From: an uncultured Prevotellaceae bacterium
Lineage (GTDB): Bacteria; Bacteroidota; Bacteroidia; Bacteroidales; Bacteroidaceae
NCBI GenBank assembly: GCA_902785695.1
Contig: CACZZQ010000006.1
Location: forward strand, 1 to 64,000
Length of the DNA stretch: 64,000 nucleotides
Reading direction: 5' to 3'
Shown here piece by piece: positions 24,557 to 32,300 of the stretch. Position numbers and translations under genes: made by a program. Position 1 is the first letter of the stretch; each line of letters opens with the position of its first letter. Below the pieces are notes generated by a model. It ran no database searches and was not told where the DNA came from. It saw only the letters and a list, made by a program, of their open reading frames with translations.

Positions 24557-24622
24557 GTGAAATGGACTGAATTACTGAGTGAAATAGACTGAATTACTGA
24601 GTGAAATAGACCATATTGCAAC
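24557..24622. repeat. Triple 22-nt direct repeat
   Basis: Three units of exactly 22 bases begin at 24557, 24579 and 24601. The first two are GTGAAAT(G/A)GACTGAATTACTGA; the third keeps GTGAAATAGAC and then diverges. The next array abuts it. Confidence 0.85.
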
Positions 24623-24685
24623 GAATTTATGCATAAATGTCATGGATTTAAGCATAAATTGGCTGGATTTATGCATAAATTGGGA
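24623..24685. repeat. Triple 21-nt direct repeat
   Basis: Three units of exactly 21 bases sharing GAATTTATGCATAAAT or GGATTTA(T/A)GCATAAATT; the GCATAAAT core starts at 24631, 24652 and 24673. TTTATGCATAAA is itself palindromic. It lies just upstream of the exonuclease III promoter. Confidence 0.85.
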
Positions 24686-24731
24686 TTGTTTTCAATGATG
24701 GCATATAGGGTGACATCTTTATGTGAAATAA

Positions 24732-24763
24732 TTTGGCGTTTTACTTTGTTTGCATTACCTTTG
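24732..24763 (+). promoter_or_regulatory. Promoter of exonuclease III
   Basis: TTTG (24732-24735), 20 bases, TACCTTTG (24756-24763). The start codon follows 25 bases later. Confidence 0.8.
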
Positions 24764-24788
24764 CAAAGAAATAACTAAAAAAACAACA

Positions 24789-25538
24789 ATGAGACTGATT
24801 TCTTGGAACGTGAACGGACTGAGGGCTTGCGAGGGCAAGGGCTTCAGTGATATTTTCCGTGAGTTGGATGCTGACTTCTTCTGCTTGCAGGAGACGAAGA
24901 TGCAGGAGGGGCAGCTCGACTTGCAGTTTGAGGGCTATGAGTCGTATTGGAACTATGCCGAGAAGAAAGGCTACAGCGGGACGGCTATCTTTACGAAGCA
25001 AAAGCCGCAGAATGTGACGTATGGCATCGGCATTGATGAGCACGACCATGAGGGACGTGTGGTGACGCTGGAGATGGAGGATTTCTTCCTTGTCTGTTGC
25101 TATACGCCTAATTCGCAGGACGGATTGAAACGCTTGGATTATCGCATGACGTGGGAGGATGATTTCCGCAGTTACCTGAAGCGTCTGGATGAAAAGAAGC
25201 CCGTGATCCTGTGTGGCGACCTGAATGTAGCCCACGAGGAGATAGACCTGAAGAACCCCAAGACGAACCGCATGAACGCTGGCTTTACGGACGAGGAGCG
25301 TGCGAAGTTCTCAGAGCTGTTGGCTGCCGGCTTCACGGACAGTTTCCGTTGGAAATATCCTGAGCAGGTGACGTATTCGTGGTGGTCGTATCGCTTTCAG
25401 GCGCGTCAGAAGAATGCAGGCTGGCGTATCGACTACTTCGTAACTTCCAATCGACTGCAGGAGCGCATCGTAGATTCAAAGATTCATACGGAGATATTTG
25501 GTTCAGACCATTGTCCGGTGGAACTGGAGATAAAATAA
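24789..25538 (+). CDS. xth: Exodeoxyribonuclease III (Xth/ExoA)
   Basis: 249-residue base-excision-repair nuclease (AP endonuclease and 3' exonuclease) of the endonuclease/exonuclease/phosphatase fold. Motifs in order: ISWNVNGLRA (metal site), FFCLQETKMQ (Glu ligand), GYSGTAIFTK, CGDLNVAHEEIDLKNPKTNR (Asp-Asn pair), GWRIDYFVTSNRL and the C-terminal GSDHCPVELEI with the catalytic His. Length and order are normal. ATG 24789 is chosen because upstream in-frame codons overlap the promoter and the family begins at MRLISWNVNG. Ends at a strong terminator. Confidence 0.97.
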   Translation: MRLISWNVNGLRACEGKGFSDIFRELDADFFCLQETKMQEGQLDLQFEGYESYWNYAEKKGYSGTAIFTKQKPQNVTYGIGIDEHDHEGRVVTLEMEDFFLVCCYTPNSQDGLKRLDYRMTWEDDFRSYLKRLDEKKPVILCGDLNVAHEEIDLKNPKTNRMNAGFTDEERAKFSELLAAGFTDSFRWKYPEQVTYSWWSYRFQARQKNAGWRIDYFVTSNRLQERIVDSKIHTEIFGSDHCPVELEIK

Positions 25539-25539
25539 A

Positions 25540-25577
25540 AGAAAAGGGGTAGCCGAAATGGTCACCCCCTTTTCTTG
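25540..25577. terminator. Terminator between xth and the BlaR1-like gene
   Basis: AGAAAAGGGGTAGCC, a GAAA loop region, then GGTCACCCCCTTTTCT form a long hairpin with a bulge. The A-rich and T-rich flanks let it work in both directions. Confidence 0.8.
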
Positions 25578-25590
25578 CACTATTGATAGA

Positions 25591-27384
25591 TTATTTTGCC
25601 AGTTTAAAGTTGACGGGCAGGGTGTAGGTGGTCTCTACGCGCTTGCCGTTCTGGCGACCGGGTTCCCAGCGAGGCATGTTGCGCACCACATAGACGGCTT
25701 CCTCTCTCAGGGACTCTACGGCATCGAGGTATGCCTTGGCTCTTTCGCGTTCATCTTCTTTATCATCAGAAAGGGCAGAAAGGTCGAGGACGTTAGCGGG
25801 CAGATTGCTCTTCACTGCTGCTGCCCTTGGTGAGCGCACCAGTCCTGTCTTGTCGATAGTGAACTTCACGGTGACCTCTGCCTCTACCTGCATTTCGCGA
25901 GCTACGACGGGATAGCGCAAGTGACTGCTCAGATACTTCATGATCTCGCCTTCTCCGCCAGGGAATGATGGTGCCTGCTCCATGAGGGTGAACGTGTTCT
26001 CGTCGCCGCTGTTCACGTCGTTGTCCTTGTAACGCGGGTCGTTGCTGTCAATAGTGCCGTGAACACCCGTTACCTGAATGGGGGTAATCACCGTGTTAGG
26101 CTCGAGCTTTATCTCCAGGTTGTTGCTGGCGATGTCAACTGTATTAGTCTTCATTCCTACAAATGAGACGCGGATCTTGTTCTGGGGGTTCTTTACCTTG
26201 AGTGCGAAGTTGCCGTTGAAGTCGGTGATGGTGCTGCCCACGATGCGGCCGTAGCCGTCAATCTCTACGACATTGGCTCCAATAAGAACTCCAGTTTCAT
26301 CTTTCACGGTGCCGGTGACCTTGTCGCCTGCCTTCACGGCCTCTACGGCCTCCACCTCTTTTACTTCTTTCACCTCTTTCACGGGTGCTGGAGTCTCAAT
26401 GACTTCGGGTTCTGCTACTTCAGCGGTGAGGGCCTCCACGATGGGCTGTTCAATAACCTCTACGCTGCTGTCAACGACTTCCTTCAGTGTCTCTTTGGGC
26501 TTTGAGAAAGCTGTGAGTGCGATGCCTACGAGGGGTACGGTGACGGCGATCCACGCGATGCGCCACCAGTGTGAGTGTTGTTTCTTCATCATAATAATTC
26601 GTTTTTTAATGTTAAGATTAAACGAACATGCCAGCGCGTAGGCCTCCGCTCCAACTGTCCGCAGGATTAATAAGCGTTGGTAGTCACGACTTTGGATGTG
26701 ATAATGATTGATCACTTCATCGTCAGCTTCGTATTCGTGAACTACTTTTATTTCTTTCATAACAAGCCAGCATACGGGGTTTACCAGTGTGCATAGCAGG
26801 ATAAACACGAGGTCGAGGGGGTGCAGCAGGCGGATGTGCGACAGCTCGTGGTGCATACTGGCACGGCGGGCAAAGCCGTTTTCCTTGTCGGAAATCACGA
26901 TATAGTTCATCCAACTGAACGGACCGTACTCTTCGTTGTGAACCACCAAGCGTATCCATCTGCCCACTCTGCGTGTGCGCTTTCCTCGCAGGAAGCGTAT
27001 CATCTTCACCAGCGACTTCAGCCAGCCGATAGTTTGTATGCCTATATAGATAAGGTATGTGAGGGCAAGGATGATGAATATCTTTTGGGAAGTGTTAAGT
27101 GAGAAGTGTTGGGTGTTAAGTGAGAAGTCCACAGCACTCAGTGTTGACACCTCAATCGGTTCATATTGTGTGGTGTTCACTCGGCACACCTCTGCGATAG
27201 GCTCCATCTGCTCGGTGGTGGTGATGTGGATGAGTGGCAACAAAGCCGACACCACCACGCTGCCCAACAGGAACATACGGTTGAAACGATGGAACGTACT
27301 GCCGCTGAAGCACATCTTGTACAATAGCAAGAATGCCGACAGGCACAGTGCCCACTCAATGACGTATATTACAAAACTTCCCAT
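25591..27384 (-). CDS. BlaR1-type M56 sensor peptidase fused to a TonB C-terminal domain
   Basis: 597 residues. N-terminal part: several membrane helices and an M56 zinc peptidase with HELSHIR and the downstream HEYEADD (residues about 180-235), as in BlaR1/MecR1. A further membrane helix follows (near 285), then an acidic Pro/Glu linker, a carboxypeptidase-regulatory-like beta domain (KVTGTVKDETGVLIGANVVE, about 355-440) and a TonB C-terminal domain (FPGGEGEIMKYLSSHLRYP, to the end). In Bacteroidetes such proteins pair with a BlaI repressor and sense envelope signals; no beta-lactam-binding domain is present. It starts 1 base after blaI, so the two are an operon. A short stretch (HFSLNTQHFSLNTS) is encoded by an in-frame direct repeat at 27091-27128. 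Confidence 0.9.
   Translation of the reverse strand: MGSFVIYVIEWALCLSAFLLLYKMCFSGSTFHRFNRMFLLGSVVVSALLPLIHITTTEQMEPIAEVCRVNTTQYEPIEVSTLSAVDFSLNTQHFSLNTSQKIFIILALTYLIYIGIQTIGWLKSLVKMIRFLRGKRTRRVGRWIRLVVHNEEYGPFSWMNYIVISDKENGFARRASMHHELSHIRLLHPLDLVFILLCTLVNPVCWLVMKEIKVVHEYEADDEVINHYHIQSRDYQRLLILRTVGAEAYALACSFNLNIKKRIIMMKKQHSHWWRIAWIAVTVPLVGIALTAFSKPKETLKEVVDSSVEVIEQPIVEALTAEVAEPEVIETPAPVKEVKEVKEVEAVEAVKAGDKVTGTVKDETGVLIGANVVEIDGYGRIVGSTITDFNGNFALKVKNPQNKIRVSFVGMKTNTVDIASNNLEIKLEPNTVITPIQVTGVHGTIDSNDPRYKDNDVNSGDENTFTLMEQAPSFPGGEGEIMKYLSSHLRYPVVAREMQVEAEVTVKFTIDKTGLVRSPRAAAVKSNLPANVLDLSALSDDKEDERERAKAYLDAVESLREEAVYVVRNMPRWEPGRQNGKRVETTYTLPVNFKLAK
27091..27128 (-). repeat. In-frame direct repeat AAGTGTTAAGTGAGAAG / GGGTGTTAAGTGAGAAG
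   Basis: Two copies of GTGTTAAGTGAGAAG inside the BlaR1-like gene, read on the minus strand as HFSLNT twice. The string resembles intergenic AGTGTTAAGTG/AGTGAATAGTGAA material elsewhere in the window. Confidence 0.7.
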
Positions 27385-27385
27385 A

Positions 27386-27745
27386 TTATTCCTCCTCTAC
27401 CATTTTGATGAGTTCCTTCAGTTCGTCCACGCTCACGTCGTGCTCTTTCACCAGATTCGAGATAAAGCCCATGTACGATCCACCGAAGAATTTCTTCACG
27501 TTTTCCTTGTTGATGGTGTTGATGTATTGCTCGCGTGAAACTGCAGCATCGTACATATAGAATTTCGGGCTTAGTTCCTTATGATGAATCATGCCGTGCA
27601 TCTCCAGACGGCGTACATAGGTTGCAATGGTGTTGAAATGAGGCACAGGCTCAGGAAGGTAGTTGATGAGGTCGCGAATGGACTGTTCGCCATGCTGCCA
27701 CAGCACTTCCATGATGGTCATTTCCTTATCGGTTAGCTTCTTCAT
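27386..27745 (-). CDS. BlaI/MecI/CopY family repressor
   Basis: 119-residue winged-helix repressor. It opens KKLTDKEMTIMEVLWQHGEQSIRDLINYLP with the HTH and continues FNTIATYVRRLEMHGMIHHK (recognition helix and wing). The C-terminal dimerisation and cleavage region includes FFGGSYMGFISNLVKE. Such repressors are cut by the partner M56 peptidase, lifting repression of their own operon. The operator 27791-27805 sits inside its promoter. Length and motifs are normal. One base separates it from the sensor gene. Confidence 0.95.
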   Translation of the reverse strand: MKKLTDKEMTIMEVLWQHGEQSIRDLINYLPEPVPHFNTIATYVRRLEMHGMIHHKELSPKFYMYDAAVSREQYINTINKENVKKFFGGSYMGFISNLVKEHDVSVDELKELIKMVEEE

Positions 27746-27782
27746 AATCGAATACTTTGATGACAGTTTTTAGTTGACGTTG

Positions 27783-27815
27783 CAAATATAACTACAAATT
27801 GTAGTAACTTCCAAA
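27783..27815 (-). promoter_or_regulatory. Autoregulated blaI promoter with BlaI operator
   Basis: Minus strand: TTTG (27812-27815), 21 bases, TATATTTG (27783-27790). The spacer holds ACTACAAATTGTAGT (27791-27805), two perfect 7-base arms around one base, matching the TACTACA/TGTAGTA BlaI operator core. Binding there would block the polymerase directly. Confidence 0.88.
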
Positions 27816-27828
27816 CTTCTTTAGTCTT

Positions 27829-27855
27829 GTTAACAATAGATGTGTAGTTGTTAAC
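27829..27855. promoter_or_regulatory. Second inverted repeat GTTAACAA-N11-TTGTTAAC
   Basis: Perfect 8-bp arms in the gap between divergent blaI and the sugar transporter gene. It contains TGTGTAGT in the loop. A candidate binding site for another regulator; none is identified. Confidence 0.5.
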
Positions 27856-27937
27856 ATTGTCCGCAGGCCTTTCTGATAATGAGCAAATGTCGCAGTTCTT
27901 TTTCAGAAATTCAAAGGGTATATTCAAAAAGAATAGT

Positions 27938-27945
27938 TACCTTTG
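27938..27945 (+). promoter_or_regulatory. -7 box of the sugar utilisation operon
   Basis: TACCTTTG, 28 bases before the transporter start; no clear -33 TTTG at the expected distance, which would fit an activated promoter. Confidence 0.55.
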
Positions 27946-27973
27946 CACCTGAAAACTAAAAACCTTACAGGAA

Positions 27974-29305
27974 ATGCAAAATAACAGCAAGGCGTTTATC
28001 TATTTCATCTGCTCTGTTTCGGCGATGGGCGGCCTGCTTTTCGGCTACGACTGGGTGGTGATAGGTGGCGCAAAACCCTTTTATGAACAGTTCTTTGGTA
28101 TCGGTAACAGTCCGCTGATGCAGGGCGTGGCGATGTCTACGGCTTTAGTGGGCTGCTTGATTGGTGCAATGGTGGCTGGCGCATTGGCCGACCGTTATGG
28201 GCGCAAACCACTGTTGACTACCGCTGCCGTATTGTTCACGGTATCGGCTATCGGCACGGGCTTGTTTAATGACTTCACCTTGTTTAATATTGCACGCTTC
28301 ATAGGCGGCGTCGGTATCGGAGTGGCTTCGGCACTCTCGCCGATGTATATCGCTGAGGTGAGTCCTGCGCATATCCGCGGACGCATGGTAAGTCTGAACC
28401 AGATGACCATCGTACTGGGCATTCTCGCTGCGCAGATAGTCAATATGCTGTTGGCACGCGACAGTAGTGTGGCAGCAAACATGACGTGGAACGTAGCCTG
28501 GGGATGGCGCTGGATGTTCTGGGCAGAGACGGTGCCTGCTGCGCTGTTCCTGGTGATGAGTTTCTTGATTCCGGAGAGCCCTGTGTACCTGCAAGCCCAC
28601 CCAAGCCCTCCCCAAGGGAGGGATGTTGAGTTACATAAAACAGCATCAACAAGTAATCAGACATCTCCTCCTTGGGAGGGGCTTATGGAGGCCAAATATC
28701 GCCGTGTTCTCTTGCTGGGTCTTGTTATTGCCGTATTCCAGCAGTGGTGCGGTACGAACGTCATCTTCAACTATGCACAGGAGATTTTTACGGGCGCAGG
28801 TTATGATGTGGACGGTATGTTCATCGATATCGTCATTACGGGCATTGCCAACGTAGCGTTTACGTTTGTGGCACTCTATACCATCGAGAAATGGGGTCGT
28901 CGCACGTTGATGCTCATTGGTGCTGGAGGTTTGGGATTGATTTATCTGACGCTGGGCACCTGTTATTTCTTCGAGGTGAAGGGCGTGATGATGGTGGTGC
29001 TCGTGGTGACGGCCATCTCTGTATATGCCATGACGCTGGGTCCTGTGACGTGGACCTTGTTGGCTGAGATTTTTCCTAACCACATTCGTGGTGTGGCAAT
29101 GGCTACCTGTACGTTTGCCCTGTGGGTGGGCTGCTGCACGCTCACCTTCTCTTTCCCCTCGATGAACGCATCGCTGGGCAGTTATGGTACGTTCTGGATC
29201 TATAGTGCCATCTGTGTCTGCGCCTTCGTGTTCCTGTTTATGAGGTGTCCTGAGACAAAAGGGAAGTCATTAGAAGAACTTGAAAACGAACTTACTAAAA
29301 TATGA
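27974..29305 (+). CDS. Sugar porter, major facilitator superfamily
   Basis: 443-residue 12-helix symporter of the XylE/GalP type in the inner membrane. Signatures: GGLLFGYDWVVIGGA (helix 1), DRYGRKPLL (loop 2-3), YIAEVSPAHIRGRM (helix 4), PESPVYL (end of helix 6), QQWCGTNVIFNYAQEIF (helix 7), KWGRRTLM (loop 8-9) and a final PETKGKSLEELE. The cytoplasmic loop between helices 6 and 7 (residues about 208-240) is lengthened by an in-frame palindromic repeat whose left arm is identical to that at the M3 gene end. Transported sugar cannot be read from the sequence; the neighbours suggest galactose or a related pentose. Overlaps the next start by 4 bases. Confidence 0.93.
   Translation: MQNNSKAFIYFICSVSAMGGLLFGYDWVVIGGAKPFYEQFFGIGNSPLMQGVAMSTALVGCLIGAMVAGALADRYGRKPLLTTAAVLFTVSAIGTGLFNDFTLFNIARFIGGVGIGVASALSPMYIAEVSPAHIRGRMVSLNQMTIVLGILAAQIVNMLLARDSSVAANMTWNVAWGWRWMFWAETVPAALFLVMSFLIPESPVYLQAHPSPPQGRDVELHKTASTSNQTSPPWEGLMEAKYRRVLLLGLVIAVFQQWCGTNVIFNYAQEIFTGAGYDVDGMFIDIVITGIANVAFTFVALYTIEKWGRRTLMLIGAGGLGLIYLTLGTCYFFEVKGVMMVVLVVTAISVYAMTLGPVTWTLLAEIFPNHIRGVAMATCTFALWVGCCTLTFSFPSMNASLGSYGTFWIYSAICVCAFVFLFMRCPETKGKSLEELENELTKI
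28595..28692 (+). repeat. In-frame inverted repeat, 32-nt arm identical to 10721-10752
   Basis: The left arm 28595-28626 is identical over 32 bases to the arm at the end of the M3 gene. The right arm 28661-28692 matches the expected reverse complement at 23 of 32 bases. Together with the 34-base spacer it encodes AHPSPPQGRDVELHKTASTS and NQTSPPWEGLMEA in the transporter's central loop. Confidence 0.9.
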
Positions 29306-32300
29306 TCAAAGCTTGGAGAGAAATTGTGACTATTCCAACCTATGAGATTGGAAAGGCCGAGAAAACCCCGATATTCTTGGAGAAACGCGTGTATCAGGGA
29401 TCGAGTGGGGTAGTGTATCCGTATCCTGTGATTGAGTCGATAGCCGATGAACCCACGCCTCATGAATGGAACGTGGTGTTCCTGGAGAACGAATATATCA
29501 AAGTAATGGTGATGCCTGAACTGGGCGGACGCATTCAGATGGCGTACGACAAGATCAAACAGCGCCACTTCGTGTATTATAATCACGTCATCAAACCGGC
29601 GCTGGTGGGTCTGGCTGGCCCTTGGATTTCGGGCGGCATCGAGTTCAACTGGCCCCAGCATCACCGTCCATCGACCTATCTGCCCGTTGACTGTGACATC
29701 GTGGAGAATGAGGATGGCTCAATTACCGTTTGGGTGAACGAGATGGAACGGATGTTCCACCAGAAAGGTATGGCAGGCTTTACCTTAAGACCTGGTTGTG
29801 CATACTTGGAGATTCAGGGCCGTGTGTCAAATCGCACACCGCTGCCTCAGACTTTCCTGTGGTGGGCGAACCCTGCCGTTGAGGTGAACGACGAATACCA
29901 GAGTGTCTTCCCACCTGATGTGAATGCAGTGTTTGATCACGGTAAGCGTGCCGTGAGCAGTTTCCCCATCGCTACGGGAACCTATTATAAGATGGACTAT
30001 TCGGCTGGTGTAGATATCTCGAACTATAAGAATATCTACGTGCCAACAAGCTATATGGCCGTCAATTCGAAGTACGACTTCGAGGGTGGTTACGAGAACG
30101 ATACCAAGGGGGGTATGCTCCATGTGGCCAGTCATCACTTCTCGCCAGGAAAGAAACAATGGACGTGGGGTAATGGCGACTTTGGGCGTGCGTGGGATAG
30201 GAATCTGACGGATGAGGGACCCACCCCCATGCCCCTCCCTGTATGGAGGGGAGTGGATAGTCCTGCTGGCTCTTCTGACAAGAAGTCTATTTATTCCCCT
30301 CCCTCACAGGGAGGGGTTAGGGGAGAGTCTTCTTTCCGTCCTTACATCGAACTGATGGCTGGTGTCTATACGGAGAACCAGCCCGACTTCACTTGGCTGA
30401 TGCCATATGAGGAGAAACAGTTTGTGCAGTACTTCATGCCCTATCGCGAGTTGGGTGTGGTGAAGCAGGCAAGCAAGGACTTTATCCTGAATATTGATGA
30501 GGGTGGGCATTTCAAGGTGCTCGCAACATCGAAACAAGAGGTACGCATCGTTCTTCGCGATAAGAAAGGTGAGGAGTTTTTTAATCAGGTGGTGACGTTG
30601 TCACCTGAGGAGGTCTTTGAGCAGACGGTTGACGTCAAAGGCACTACGCTGAACGACTTGGTGCTGAATGTAGGACGTTTGCAATGGATGGCTGAACCCG
30701 ATGAGATTCGTCCTATACCCGATGCCGCCGAAGCTGCACTCTCGCCTGAAGACACAAAGACCAACGACCAGCTGTATCTGACGGGCCTGCACTTGGAGCA
30801 GTATCGCCATGCTACGTGGAGTGCCCTTGATTACTATGAGGAGGCACTGCGTCGTGATCCTAATGATGTGCGTTGTCTGAACCAGACGGGCTTATGGTAT
30901 CTGCGTCGTGGACGTTTCGATAAGGCCGAGTCTTACCTGAGAAAAGCAGTGAAGATCTGGCAGAAACGTAATCCTAATCCTTACGATGGAGAGGCTATCT
31001 TCAACCTCGCTCTCTGCTTGAAATATAAATCTGGTGGTTTAGGAGATTCGACCAAACGACCAAATGACCAACAGGAGGCATACGAGTTGTTCTGGAAATC
31101 TACTTGGAACAAGGCATGGGCTGATGCCGGCTATTTCGAGGCTGCTTGTATCAGTACGGCGCAAGGTCGCTATGAAGATGCGCTCGACGAGTTGAACCGC
31201 AGTCTCATCTTCAATAGTTGTAACCACAAAGCGCGTGCTTTGAAGACTGCCGTTCTTCGTCTGCTGGATAGAAAGGACGAGGCGTTGGCGTGGATTGATG
31301 AGAGTCTGCTGTTAGACCACTTTAACTATGGTTGTCGTTATGAGAAGTATCTGCTGACAAAAAATGAGGCCCTGTTCGATGAACTGAAGCAGTTGTTGCG
31401 CAAATCATCCAATAACTATGATGAGCTGGCACTCGACTATGCTGCAGCTGGTTTGAACGACGAGGCTCGCGCCATTTGGGATATCGCCATCAGCGAGGGT
31501 GCCGTGAGTCCGATGACCTATTATTATATGGGAAGCTTCACCCCCAACCCCTCTCTCGGGGGAGAGGGGAGTGATTACTTCCAAAGGGCAGAGCAAGCAG
31601 ATTCCTATTGCTGTTTCCCCAACCGTTTGGAGGATGTGTTGGCATTAGAGGCTGCTAAGGCGCAGAATCCCAAGGGAGCGAAGGCACCTTATTATCTGGG
31701 TTGTCTGTATTACGACAAGCGTCAGTACGACCTTGCCATTGAGAACTGGGAACTGTCGGCACGTCTTGACCCGTCGTTCCCCACCGTTTGGCGTAACCTG
31801 GCACTGGCGCGTTTCAATAAAGCCCCCCTGTCATCCCCCAAGGGGGACACGATAGTCTCTTCAACTAAAGAAGCCCCCTCGGGGGCGGTAGGGGAGGCTT
31901 CGGAGGCATTGGAGTATATGGAGAAGGCCTTCCATCTCGATGAGACCGACAGTCGCATTCTCATGGAGCTCGACCAACTCTACAAGCGTCTGCAAAAGCC
32001 GCATCAGCAGCGTCTGGACTTCCTGCAGAAATATCCGCAGCTGATTGCTCAGCGTGATGACCTCGTACTCGAAGAGATTACCTTGTTGAACCAGCTCGGT
32101 CGTTACGAGGAAGCCAAGGCGAAGCTCGATGCCCATCAGTTCCATCCTTGGGAGGGTGGTGAAGGTAAGGTGCCTGCACAGTATCAGTTCTGCAGGGTGG
32201 AGTTGGCGAAGCAAGCGCTTGAAAAGAAGAACTATGAAGAGGCTATTTCGTTGCTCCAGGAATGCTTGGAGTATCCTCATCATCTGGGTGAGGGCAAACT

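Noticed and set aside
24557-24685. Possible CRISPR array
   Set aside because: Units are contiguous 21-22-nt repeats without spacers, only three each, and no cas genes are present.
25591-27745. Beta-lactam resistance regulator pair
   Set aside because: The M56 protein carries a TonB domain in place of a penicillin-binding sensor and no beta-lactamase is nearby.
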